NCBI GenBank assembly: GCA_024233595.1
Contig: JACKPK010000008.1
Span: forward strand, 1 to 64,000
DNA length: 64,000 nucleotides
Source: Deltaproteobacteria bacterium
GTDB taxonomy: Bacteria; UBA10199; JADGCS01
Direction of reading: 5' to 3'
Shown here: piece after piece, positions 9,546 to 17,831 of the stretch
Layout: each line of letters opens with the position of its first letter
How positions within the stretch are numbered: position 1 is the first letter of the stretch
Position numbers and translations under genes: made by a program
Notes under the pieces: model-generated
Databases searched by the model: none
What the model saw: only the letters and a program-made list of their open reading frames with translations
What the model was told of the DNA's origin: nothing

Positions 9546-9570
9546 GCGCCAATCGGCTGGGTAATTTTCA

Positions 9571-9646
9571 CCTCGGTTTTGTCTCAGATTTGAGACTAAA
9601 ACCCTAAGGACTGAGACAAAATGAGACAAAACTGACCTTCGTCATG
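9571..9646 (+). repeat. REP-like palindromic repeat, copy A
   Basis: It holds an inverted repeat, GTCTCA-GATT-TGAGAC, then GGACTGAGAC and ATGAGACAAAAC, and ends in ACCTTCGTCATG. Copy B at 10074-10149 has the same order. The proximity of a RAYT suggests REP-like sites; this is inference. Confidence 0.6.
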
Positions 9647-9654
9647 AGATTCCA

Positions 9655-10050
9655 ATTTGCTGCGTCCTCTTTGTGTCTCAAATGGTCATCTTTGAAGTTT
9701 ACGCCAGAGCAAAAGGCCTTATCGAATCGATGCCAGCAACCTGTCGATAAATACCTGCAATCGTGCGCAAGCAGCAAATACCAGAGCGCAAAACTATTGA
9801 ACACAGCCACTTTATTGCAGGGCGGCAACGCCGTGTTGGATGATCGGGTTTGGAGCATGGCGAATCAATTCGGTACATTTTCCGGAAATGCGCTGGCAAA
9901 GCCGGTCACAAACTTCAATTAGCTATCTACGTTTTTCTTTCACACATGGGCACCAAATGGCTGGAAAAAAAGCATTTTGACCTTTTAGAAAAAAAGGCGC
10001 AACCTGGGCGCTTTCATGTGCGGAAAAAAAGCCAGTCTGTGATCTAAACA
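9655..10050 (+). pseudogene. tilS: Degraded duplicate of the tilS 3' third
   Basis: Colinear with 6112-6540 of tilS but shorter, through many 1-3-base deletions and some substitutions. Recognisable blocks include the segments encoding RPYRIDASN, NAATLLQG and DDRVWSMAK. No ATPase domain is present and no frame stays open, so it cannot be functional. It starts right after repeat A and runs into repeat B, as if tilS-end plus repeat had been copied in tandem. It could be a real duplication that has decayed, or a noisy second representation of one locus in the assembly. Confidence 0.75.
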
Positions 10051-10073
10051 CAGCAAATCAGCTGAAGTAATTT

Positions 10074-10149
10074 CCCCCAGTTTGTCCCAGTTTGAGACTA
10101 AAAACCCCAGGGACTGAGACAAAATGAGACAAAACGGGACCTTCGTCAT
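10074..10149 (+). repeat. REP-like palindromic repeat, copy B
   Basis: Same layout as copy A: GTCCCAGTTTGAGAC, then GGGACTGAGACAAAATGAGA-type sequence, ending in GGGACCTTCGTCAT. It follows the second broken tilS 3' end by about 25 bases, as copy A follows the first. Confidence 0.6.
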
Positions 10150-10225
10150 AAAGATCTAATCAAATTAACCAAATAAAAACAGCATGTTAACGAGAGTTTC
10201 GGATTTTTTATAAAAAATCGTCTTT

Positions 10226-10242
10226 TTGGCAAGGGAATTGCT
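10226..10242 (+). promoter_or_regulatory. Sigma54 (-24/-12) promoter
   Basis: TTGGCAAGGGAATTGCT fits the sigma54 consensus YTGGCACGRNNNTTGCW at every fixed position except one, with GG and GC separated by exactly 10 bases. It lies about 48 bases before the ATG at 10290, which has a strong AAGGAAAGG ribosome site. An enhancer-binding protein would be needed for activity; one with an FHA domain is encoded at 47380-48810, but a link is speculative. Confidence 0.75.
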
Positions 10243-10289
10243 CTTTAACAAGGTGCGACACAGTTAACGGTTAAGGAAAGGACAAACAG

Positions 10290-10632
10290 ATGAAGAACTT
10301 AGAAATCAACAGCAGCCGCAATCACAAAGAATTGAGTGACCGTTTGGCTGATATAGACATGGAATTTAAAGACTTTTTGGCAGAGCTCGCTTTTGAAAAG
10401 CCTTTGCGCGAGCAACAGCTCACCACTTTTAGTCCTATGGATGCAGTCCAGGATTTTGAACACCACGGTTTCCTGGCCGTTCCAGAGGTTTCGACAATGA
10501 AACGATGAAACAACGACAGCATGCGCAAGCTATTGGCCAATATGTTAACTGTGCCAAGCTTCTTTATCCGAAGATGATTACAATCAGATTTCGGGTATTA
10601 ACGGCCGTGAGGCCACAGGGGCTGTGCAGTAA
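10290..10632 (+). pseudogene. Unknown small gene under sigma54 control, frameshifted
   Basis: The ATG at 10290 follows AAGGAAAGG. The first frame gives 72 residues (LSDRLADIDMEFKDFLAE, then EKPLREQQLTTF). After about 10500 the reading continues in other frames (KQRQHAQAIGQYV, then DYNQISGINGREATGAVQ and TAA), implying one 110-115-residue protein broken by two or three indels. I do not recognise it. It is soluble and helical, with no signal peptide. The sigma54 promoter would suit a motility or envelope-stress role, but nothing in the sequence proves one. It lies in an indel-rich patch, so the breaks may be consensus errors. Confidence 0.5.
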
Positions 10633-10686
10633 GGCATTTGCGTAAAGGGCGGTCATCAGGCATAATATTACTTACGAGGTCGATTT

Positions 10687-11117
10687 ATGAGTATCAAAGG
10701 AATCAAACCATCTGTTAACCAGATTTTGGAACAATTAAAGGAAGGCACTTCGCCTGTTTCCACGCCAAGCGTGGATGGCGAGTCATCCTCCGCTCAAAGC
10801 CACCGATGCTTGATACAGCTCCATCGGCATCGAGTCTTTTCTCGTCCGCAAAAGCGGGGCTTCGGTCACCGCTTTTGCCAAAACAGCCGCAAGTGCTTTG
10901 CAGTCAGATAACCCAGCCTATCTTTAAAGCAATTGAACTTTGTTGGCACCATGGCTTCTTGGGTAGCCTGAACACTGAGCGCAAGATGCCATCACAACCA
11001 GTTCGGAACTCATGACTGACTTATTGCAGAAGCGATGCTGAAATCGATCTGAGTGGCGATGTCGAAGGATGGATTTTGCGCTGGTCTCATGAAATGATGA
11101 CCGATCGCGAAGTTTAA
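10687..11117 (+). pseudogene. Unknown gene, frameshifted, second in the sigma54 unit
   Basis: Starts MSIKGIKPSVNQILEQLKEG (ATG 10687, weak ribosome site TTACGAGG). It continues through a Ser/Pro-rich linker in a second frame (PSASSLFSSAKAGLRSPLLP) and ends in a conserved-looking segment, DAEIDLSGDVEGWILRWSHE then MMTDREV, before TAA. At least three frame changes are needed, giving about 145 residues. The arrangement (short N-terminal motif, disordered middle, helical C-terminus) superficially recalls secretion or flagellar regulators, but I cannot assign a family. It lies 55 bases after the previous gene and is probably cotranscribed. Confidence 0.45.
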
Positions 11118-11214
11118 GAAGAGAATCTGCTCTCCAATTTGAGTGGATTGCGCCTCAGTGATTTTATCATTGCGGGGCTTTTTGCCTGGCGATTGGGCCA
11201 TTGCAGCCGCATCT

Positions 11215-12072
11215 ATGGTTAAAAAAGCAAAACAAAACAAAAGCCGTGGCCGATCCGGAAAAAACAAACCGCCTCGCCACAATCTCGTACAAAATCAGAC
11301 TCGCCGACCTTCGTCATCGATCCTCTAAGCCAACACGTTGGCAACTGCCCAAAGGTCGCGATCTGGTTTATGGCATCAATCCGGTCACAGAGTGTTTAAG
11401 GCTGGTAAGCGCGCCGCACCGCATTTGGACAAGTGATTCTTTTAGAGCGCTTTACCAAACAGATCTTGGAAACTTGTTCGCAAGGCTGGTTTAGCGGCAG
11501 TGACCTGGTCCCGCAGGCCTTTGAACGATTTGTGTTTTGGCACGGCCCATCAGAATGTGGCGATCGAGGCTGACGCTTACCCCGGGGCTCTTACGAAAAC
11601 ATGATCATAAATTTGGGGAGCAAAGAAATCATCTTGGCTCGACCAAGTGCAGGACCCCAGAATGTGGGCACGCTCATTCGGTCGCTCTGTTGTTTTGGCG
11701 TGCGCTACATTATTATCCCCAAAAGACCGCAGCTTTGTGACTCCTGTGGTTTGCAAAGCCAGCGCTGGGGCCATTGAACACATTGAGCTCATCAAGGTGA
11801 CCAATTTGGCCCGCACACTGAGTGATTTAAAAGAACGCGAATTCTGGGTTTATGGCGCCATGCTTGGTGACAACACCGTGCCACTACCAAAACTTGATCC
11901 TGCGAGCAGATCGGTTATTGTCATGGGATCAGAGGGCAAGGGCTTAAGGCGCTTGGTGGCTGATACCTGTGACCAGCTTGTGAACATCCCTTTGCATAGC
12001 GATTTTGATTCGCTCAACGTGGCGCAAGCCGGAAGCATTTTACTTTATGATTTTACCAGCAAGGTGGCTTAA
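11215..12072 (+). pseudogene. rlmB: TrmH/RlmB-like 23S rRNA 2'-O-methyltransferase, frameshifted
   Basis: SpoU-family SAM methyltransferase that would modify 23S rRNA (G2251-type site). The N-terminal substrate-binding domain is seen as GRDLVYGINPVTE (about 11350). The knotted catalytic domain is intact in the last frame: NVGTLIRS-like residues at 11670, GAIEHIELIKV, then VIVMGSEGKGLR and NIPLHSDFDSLNVAQAGSIL, the three SpoU motifs. Four or more indels between 11300 and 11700 break the frame. The 3' end is clean and the stop is 2 bases before ffh. The gene is normally dispensable, so decay is possible, but the indels are confined to a bad patch. An 11-bp motif copy lies at 11307. Confidence 0.75.
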
Positions 12073-12074
12073 AA

Positions 12075-13418
12075 ATGTTCAATCAGTTGTCTGAAAAAAT
12101 CTCTGGTGTTCTTTCTAATTTATCCAACACTGGGGTTGTTAAAGAAGCGCATATTCAGCAAGCTTTGCGCGATGTGCGCATGGCCTTGTTAGAAGCCGAT
12201 GTGCACGTTTCGGTTGTTAAAGATTTTTTAAATCGTGTTAAAGAAAAGGCTTTGGGCCAAGAGCTTCTTGGTTCACAAACCGCTTCGCAAAAATTTCTTA
12301 AAATCGTTCAAGATGAACTTGTTGCCACTCTTGGTAAAGACACCAAAAAATTACTTTTAAAGGGCAAGCAACCGCATGTGATCCTTATGGTGGGATTGCA
12401 AGGTTCTGGTAAAACCACCAGCAGTGCAAAACTGGCTCTGCAGTTTCGCAAAGATGGTCGTCGGCCATTTTTGGTTCCTGCGGATTTTAATCGCCCAGCC
12501 GCTGTTGAGCAGCTCAAAACTTTAGCAAAGCAAATTGATATCCCGGCTTACGACACCGATGTCAAAAAAGATCCTGTTAAGACCATCAAAAAAGCCGTTG
12601 CGACCGCCAAAGAGCGATTTTTAGATGTTGTCATTGTCGATACGGCTGGTCGTTTGCATGTTGATGAAGACATGATGAAAGAGCTCAAGCGCATTCAGAA
12701 AAAACTGGATGACCCGCAGATTCTTTTTGTGGCTGACGCCATGACAGGTCAAGATGCTGTCAATGTTGCCAAATCATTTCACGAGGCCCTCACAATCGAA
12801 GGCGTTATTCTCACTAAAATGGATGGCGATGCCAAGGGTGGGGCGGCCTTGTCGATTCAGTCTGTTGCCAACTGTCCAATTTATTTTATGGGCACAGGCG
12901 AAAAACTAAACGAGTTTGAACCCTTTCATCCTGAGCGTTTGGTGAGTCGTCTTTTGGATCGTGGTGATTTGCTCAGCCTGGTCGAGATGGCCGAAAAGCA
13001 CATCGACGAAGAGCAGGTCGAGAAAATGGCCAAAAAGATCAAAAAGGCTGAGTTTGATCTTGAAGATTTTCGCCAGCAATTGCGCCAAATGAAAAAACTT
13101 GGTTCCATGTCGTCGCTTGTCAAAATGCTACCCGGAGCCAAAAAACTCACCAAAGCTGTGAACATGGACGATGCCGAGGCCGAGCTCAAAAAGAAAGAGG
13201 CCATCATCAACTCCATGACCATCCAGGAGCGCCGCAAGCCAGATCTCTTAAACGCCTCTCGTCGCAATCGCATTGCCATGGGAAGTGGCACCTCGGTCTC
13301 TGATATCAATCGCTTCATGAAGGAATTCAAACAGATGAAGAAAATGATGAAATCCTTCTCCAAAGGCGGTTTTGGCGGCATGAACCTAGAGGCTCTCAAG
13401 GGAAAAATGGGGCTCTAA
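12075..13418 (+). CDS. ffh: Signal recognition particle GTPase Ffh (SRP54)
   Basis: Targets ribosomes making inner-membrane proteins to FtsY/SecYEG together with 4.5S RNA; essential. The 447 residues comprise the helical N domain, the G domain with GLQGSGKTTSSAKLA (P-loop), DTAGRLHVDED, TKMDGDAKGGAAL and the DFNRPAA region, and the Met-rich M domain (MKKMMKSFSKGGFGGMN). It starts with ATG at 12075, 2 bases after the rlmB remnant. Length and motifs are normal and no frameshift is visible. Confidence 0.97.
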   Translation: MFNQLSEKISGVLSNLSNTGVVKEAHIQQALRDVRMALLEADVHVSVVKDFLNRVKEKALGQELLGSQTASQKFLKIVQDELVATLGKDTKKLLLKGKQPHVILMVGLQGSGKTTSSAKLALQFRKDGRRPFLVPADFNRPAAVEQLKTLAKQIDIPAYDTDVKKDPVKTIKKAVATAKERFLDVVIVDTAGRLHVDEDMMKELKRIQKKLDDPQILFVADAMTGQDAVNVAKSFHEALTIEGVILTKMDGDAKGGAALSIQSVANCPIYFMGTGEKLNEFEPFHPERLVSRLLDRGDLLSLVEMAEKHIDEEQVEKMAKKIKKAEFDLEDFRQQLRQMKKLGSMSSLVKMLPGAKKLTKAVNMDDAEAELKKKEAIINSMTIQERRKPDLLNASRRNRIAMGSGTSVSDINRFMKEFKQMKKMMKSFSKGGFGGMNLEALKGKMGL

Positions 13419-13510
13419 ATCCGGTCAATTTGCTTCCATTTCTATTTGCCCTATTTCATCCATTTTATTATCAACCCATTGCATTCAAATACTCATGTTT
13501 TGGAGATTTC

Positions 13511-14611
13511 ATGTCTGATTTAAAGCGCACGCCCCTGTTTGAGTGGCACAAAGCCCAAGGGGCCAGGCTCATTGATTTTGGTGGCTGGGAAATGCCTGTT
13601 CAATACCAAGGTGTTATTCCAGAGCACCAAACAGTCAGAGAACACGTTGGTCTTTTTGATGTCAGCCATATGGGCGAGTTTTACATCAAAGGGGACAAAG
13701 CAAAAGATTTTCTCAACCGAATCACAACCAACGACGCTTCTAAACTTTATAACGGTCGTTGCCAATACACGGTCATGTGCCAGCCCGATGGTGGCGTGGT
13801 GGATGATCTCATCATCTCGCAAATTTCTGAAGATTGTTATTTGGCGGTTGTGAACGCATCCAATATCCAAAAAGATTTTGATTGGATGCAAAAGAACAAT
13901 CAAGAAGGCGTAGAGCTCACCAATGTGAGTGAGCAAACAGCTTTGTTAGCCATTCAAGGCCCCAAGGCAGAAGCGCTATTGAACGATTTTTTTGGAACAA
14001 ACTTTTCCGATTTAAAAACTTATTGTTTCACCACAGCAAACTGGAATGGCGATGAGCTCACCGTTTCGCGTACTGGTTACACAGGCGAAGATGGTTTTGA
14101 AGTCATGTTGCCGGCTAAAGTTACCAGTGACTTTGTTAAAGCACTAAGCGAAAAGGGCGCCGCCTATGGCTTAAAGCCCATTGGCTTAGGGGCTCGCGAC
14201 ACATTACGCTTAGAAGCCTGTTACAGTCTTTATGGTCACGAAATCACGGATCAGATCAGCCCCCTAGAAGCCAATTTGGCTTGGGTGGTCAAATTAGATG
14301 CGGGTGATTTTATCGGCCGCGAGGCTTTGCTTGCTCAAAAAGAACAAGGCGTGCCTCGCAAAATTGTTGGATTGCAGATGATTGATTCTGGCATCCCGCG
14401 CGAAGGTTACGGTCTCTTCTTAAACGGAGAGCAAGTTGGCCATGTGACCAGTGGCACGCATTCGCCTTTGTTAAAAAAGCCGATCGCTTTGGCCTTGGTG
14501 CAATCAGGAATTAATTTAGATCAAGAATTAGAACTTGATGTGCGAGGCAAAATGAAAAAATGCCTCACCGTCAAAACACCATTTTACAAACGTCCAAAAG
14601 GAGAAAAATAA
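13511..14611 (+). CDS. gcvT: Aminomethyltransferase GcvT (glycine cleavage T protein)
   Basis: Transfers the methylene group from aminomethyl-lipoyl GcvH to tetrahydrofolate and releases ammonia. The 366 residues show HxxxGARLIDFGGWEMPVQY, VGLFDVSHMGE, the NASN folate region and SRTGYTGEDGFE. The ATG at 13511 has GGAG six bases upstream; the longer frame from 13430 encodes an unrelated hydrophobic leader and is rejected. First gene of gcvT-gcvH-gcvPA-gcvPB-thioesterase, 92 bp after ffh. I looked for a glycine riboswitch in that gap and saw none. Stop and gcvH start overlap as TAATG. Confidence 0.96.
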   Translation: MSDLKRTPLFEWHKAQGARLIDFGGWEMPVQYQGVIPEHQTVREHVGLFDVSHMGEFYIKGDKAKDFLNRITTNDASKLYNGRCQYTVMCQPDGGVVDDLIISQISEDCYLAVVNASNIQKDFDWMQKNNQEGVELTNVSEQTALLAIQGPKAEALLNDFFGTNFSDLKTYCFTTANWNGDELTVSRTGYTGEDGFEVMLPAKVTSDFVKALSEKGAAYGLKPIGLGARDTLRLEACYSLYGHEITDQISPLEANLAWVVKLDAGDFIGREALLAQKEQGVPRKIVGLQMIDSGIPREGYGLFLNGEQVGHVTSGTHSPLLKKPIALALVQSGINLDQELELDVRGKMKKCLTVKTPFYKRPKGEK

Positions 14612-15000
14612 TGAGCTTAAATCCAGAAGAACTTCGTTACACAAAAGAACATGAATGGGTGCACTTGCAAGGTGAAACCGCACGCATTGGCATCACAGAA
14701 TACGCGGCAGAGCAATTGGGTGATGTGGTTCATGTTGAACTCCCTGAACAAAATGCTGAATTCGAGCAAGGTGAAGCCTTTGGTTCTGTTGAATCAGTAA
14801 AATCTGTTTCCGATGTTTACTTGCCACTCACTGGTCGTGTGACCGAAGTGAACGCAACACTCGCGGATAACCCAGGCATCATCAACGAAGACCCTTACGG
14901 TGAAGGCTGGATTGTTAATTTGCAGCTAAAAGACCCTTCTAAATTAGAAGGCCTTATGTCTCACGACGACTACCAAAAGTTTTTGTCTGAAGAGGCTTAA
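14611..15000 (+). CDS. gcvH: Glycine cleavage H protein (lipoyl carrier)
   Basis: Shuttles the methylamine group between the P and T proteins on a lipoyl arm. At 129 residues it has the usual length. The lipoylated lysine is in ESVKSVSDVY, flanked by the classic EHEWV (near residue 12), GITEYAAEQLGDVVHVELP and NEDPYGEGWI. GGAGAAAAATA precedes the ATG, which overlaps the gcvT stop by one base, indicating translational coupling. Confidence 0.97.
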   Translation: MSLNPEELRYTKEHEWVHLQGETARIGITEYAAEQLGDVVHVELPEQNAEFEQGEAFGSVESVKSVSDVYLPLTGRVTEVNATLADNPGIINEDPYGEGWIVNLQLKDPSKLEGLMSHDDYQKFLSEEA

Positions 15001-15033
15001 TTTTAATCGCAACCCTTAAACTGATTAAATCGT

Positions 15034-16374
15034 ATGAGATACATTCCCCATACCCAAGAAGACATCGAGGCGATGTTAAAAACAATTGGCGCTGCTTCGG
15101 TAGACGAACTATTCGATGGCGTTCCGGAAAACCTGCGTCACCGTGAACTACTGCCTTTGCCAGCGGCCTTGCCGGAACCTGAGTTACGCAAGGAACTAAC
15201 GGAACTTGCGCAAATGAACCAAAGCGTTTCGCAACGTAAGAACTTCTTAGGAGGCGGGGCTTATCATCATTATGTGCCTTCGGTGATTGCGCCTTTGGTC
15301 AAACGTGGCGAATTCCTAACTGCTTACACGCCGTACCAACCTGAAGTGTCGCAAGGAACCTTGCAGGCGATTTTTGAATTCCAAACCATGGTTTGTGAAC
15401 TCACCGGTATGGAAGTGGCCAATGCCAGTAACTATGATCTTTCGACCGCCTGTCCTGAAGCGATCATGATGGCAGCGCGCATCAACAACAAGAAAAAGGT
15501 GTTGGTGGCACGCTCAACAAACCCACAGTACCGAGATGTCATTCGAACTTATTTTCATTCTTTGGATTTTGAAATCGAAGAGGTGAATTTTGGATCCGAT
15601 GGCCGCGTTGATGCCGACGATTTAAATCAAAAACTAGATGATTCGGTTTGTGCCTTGTTGGTGCAAAGCCCCAATTTTTTTGGTGTCATCGAAGACATGA
15701 AGTCTTTGGGAAGCAAAACCAAAGATTTGCCGGCTTTGTTTATTTCGGCCACACCCGATCCTTTGGCCTTTAGTTTTTATTCACCAGCAGAAGCAGGCGC
15801 TGACATTGCCATTGCCGAGGGCATGAGTTTTGGTTTGGGTTTGAATTATGGCGGTCCTTATTTGGGATTGTTCGCGACCAAGCAAGAGTACATTCGTCAA
15901 ATGCCGGGTCGTATTGTTGGTCAAACCGAAGACACAAAAGGGCGTTCTGGCTACGTGCTCACCTTTTCAACGCGTGAGCAACACATCCGTCGCGAAAAAG
16001 CCACGTCTAACATTTGCACCAACCAAGGCCTGTGCGCATTGATGGCGTCTATTTATTTGTCTTTGCTCGGTCCCGCTGGTTTGGAATCACTGGCTAAGTT
16101 GAATTTTTCAAGAAGAGATCTTTTTGAAACCGAGATCAAAAAAACAACTCCAAATGCGGTGGTGTTCTCGGCGCCAAAATTTAACGAAACCGTTGTTAAG
16201 CTAGATCAATCTGTGGCTCAAAAGGTCATTGCCTTGGGTAAAGATGGCTTCTTGCCAGGTATCGATCTTTCTTCTTTTTACCCAGAGTTAGAAAATCATC
16301 TTTTGGTGTGCACAACCGAAATGAACCAAGAAGTTGATATCAAAATGTTAGCTAGCCGTTTGGTAGGAGCATGA
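15034..16374 (+). CDS. gcvPA: Glycine dehydrogenase (decarboxylating) subunit 1
   Basis: N-terminal half of the split PLP-dependent P protein, which pairs with GcvPB to decarboxylate glycine. The 446 residues contain MRYIPHTQEDIEAML, FLGGGAYHHYVPSVI, TAYTPYQPEVSQGTLQ, EGMSFGLGLNYGGPYLG and FSTREQHIRREKATSNICTN (quoted only in part as family blocks). The PLP lysine is on the partner, as expected for this subunit. It starts 33 bp after gcvH, and its end overlaps gcvPB by four bases (ATGA). Confidence 0.96.
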   Translation: MRYIPHTQEDIEAMLKTIGAASVDELFDGVPENLRHRELLPLPAALPEPELRKELTELAQMNQSVSQRKNFLGGGAYHHYVPSVIAPLVKRGEFLTAYTPYQPEVSQGTLQAIFEFQTMVCELTGMEVANASNYDLSTACPEAIMMAARINNKKKVLVARSTNPQYRDVIRTYFHSLDFEIEEVNFGSDGRVDADDLNQKLDDSVCALLVQSPNFFGVIEDMKSLGSKTKDLPALFISATPDPLAFSFYSPAEAGADIAIAEGMSFGLGLNYGGPYLGLFATKQEYIRQMPGRIVGQTEDTKGRSGYVLTFSTREQHIRREKATSNICTNQGLCALMASIYLSLLGPAGLESLAKLNFSRRDLFETEIKKTTPNAVVFSAPKFNETVVKLDQSVAQKVIALGKDGFLPGIDLSSFYPELENHLLVCTTEMNQEVDIKMLASRLVGA

Positions 16375-17831
16375 GCATGAAAAGCAAAGAAGGAACAGTT
16401 TACAAACAATCTCGCAAAGGCCGCCAAGGCTTTTCTATAAACGATCGCGCTGTGGCTGATAAAAATATAAGCGACTATCTTCCAAAAGATCTCATTCGTA
16501 CAAACAAAGCGCGTTTGCCCGAATTGTCTGAGTTTGATGTGGTTCGTCACTACACGCGTTTGTCGCAGCAGAACTTTGCCATTGATACAAATTTCTACCC
16601 GCTTGGTTCTTGCACCATGAAGTACAACCCACGCATTAACGAAGAAACATCTTCTTACGATGGTTTTGCCAACACACATCCCTGGCAATACCAGCACACG
16701 GTGCAAGGTAATCTTAAACTCATGTACGAGTTGGGCGAGTCCTTAAAAACAATCACGGGCATGGCTGGTGTCACTTTGCAACCTGCAGCCGGTGCTCACG
16801 GGGAATTCACGGGCTTGCTTTGCATTAGAGCCTTTCTAGAAAACCAAGGCAACCCGCGTAAAAAAGTGATCATTCCTGATTCTGCGCATGGCACCAATCC
16901 TTCTTCGGCCAAACTTTGTGGTTACGACATTGTAAAAATCCCCACAGGTCCCGAAGGCATCATGGATGTGGCGGCTGTGGCCAAGGTCATGGATGAAGAC
17001 GTGGCGGCATTAATGGTGACCAACCCGTCGACACTGGGAATTTTCGAAAAGAACATTAAAGAGATTGCTGATTTGGTGCACGACAAAGGTGGCTTTGTTT
17101 ATTGTGACGGCGCCAACATGAACGCAGTCATGGGCAATGTTGTGGTGGCCGATTTGGGTGTGGACTGTTTGCATTTTAACCTACACAAAACATTCACAAC
17201 CCCGCATGGCGGCGGTGGTCCTGGTTCAGGTCCTATTGTTGTGTCTGAACTTTTAGAACCATTTTTGCCAAAGCCTGTGATCAAAAAAACCAACGAGGGT
17301 CGTTACGTGGCCGAATTCGATCGCCCACAAAGCATTGGTCGCGTGCGCGCGTTCTTTGGTAATTTTGGCATGTTGGTGCGCGCTTACACTTACATTCGTG
17401 AGCTTGGTCCAGAGGGCATCAAACAAGTGTCTGATATGGCCGTGCTCAATGCTAACTACATCCGTGCGCGTTTAAAAGATCATTACAGTTTGGCTTTTGA
17501 AGCACCGTCTATGCACGAGGTTGTGTTCTCTGACAAAAGTCTTAAGGGCACAAAAGTCAAAACACTGGATGTGGCCAAGCGTCTTTTAGAATTTGGCATG
17601 CACGCGCCGACCATTTATTTTCCCATCACGGTTTCTGGCGCGCTCATGATTGAACCCACCGAGACCGAAAACAAGGAAACGCTCGATGAGTTTTGCGAGA
17701 CCATGATTCAAATTGCCAAAGAGGCCAAAGAGTCACCAGAAAAACTCACAGAGGCACCACAAAACACCTTCCGCTCGCGTTTGAATGAGGTCAAAGCTGT
17801 GCGTGAGCCTGTGTTGCGGGAGCAATGGTGA
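16371..17831 (+). CDS. gcvPB: Glycine dehydrogenase (decarboxylating) subunit 2
   Basis: Catalytic half of the split P protein. The PLP Schiff-base lysine is in NLHKTFTTPHGGGGPG. Other family blocks are NFYPLGSCTMKYNP, PAAGAHGEFTGLL and PDSAHGTNPSSA. At 486 residues it is typical. The start codon ATG overlaps the gcvPA stop; TAGGAG lies just upstream. A second ATG two codons later is possible. The 3' end overlaps the thioesterase gene by seven bases, so five genes form one unit. Confidence 0.96.
   Translation: MSMKSKEGTVYKQSRKGRQGFSINDRAVADKNISDYLPKDLIRTNKARLPELSEFDVVRHYTRLSQQNFAIDTNFYPLGSCTMKYNPRINEETSSYDGFANTHPWQYQHTVQGNLKLMYELGESLKTITGMAGVTLQPAAGAHGEFTGLLCIRAFLENQGNPRKKVIIPDSAHGTNPSSAKLCGYDIVKIPTGPEGIMDVAAVAKVMDEDVAALMVTNPSTLGIFEKNIKEIADLVHDKGGFVYCDGANMNAVMGNVVVADLGVDCLHFNLHKTFTTPHGGGGPGSGPIVVSELLEPFLPKPVIKKTNEGRYVAEFDRPQSIGRVRAFFGNFGMLVRAYTYIRELGPEGIKQVSDMAVLNANYIRARLKDHYSLAFEAPSMHEVVFSDKSLKGTKVKTLDVAKRLLEFGMHAPTIYFPITVSGALMIEPTETENKETLDEFCETMIQIAKEAKESPEKLTEAPQNTFRSRLNEVKAVREPVLREQW

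Noticed and set aside
11307..11317. Copy of the 11-bp motif in rlmB as an insertion scar
   Set aside because: The surrounding sequence can be read as ordinary RlmB N-terminal coding sequence, and no palindromes or tilS remnants flank it. It may be coincidence, so I kept it only as part of the motif count.
13419..13510. Glycine riboswitch before gcvT
   Set aside because: The gap is only 92 bp, AT-rich, and lacks recognisable tandem-aptamer structure.
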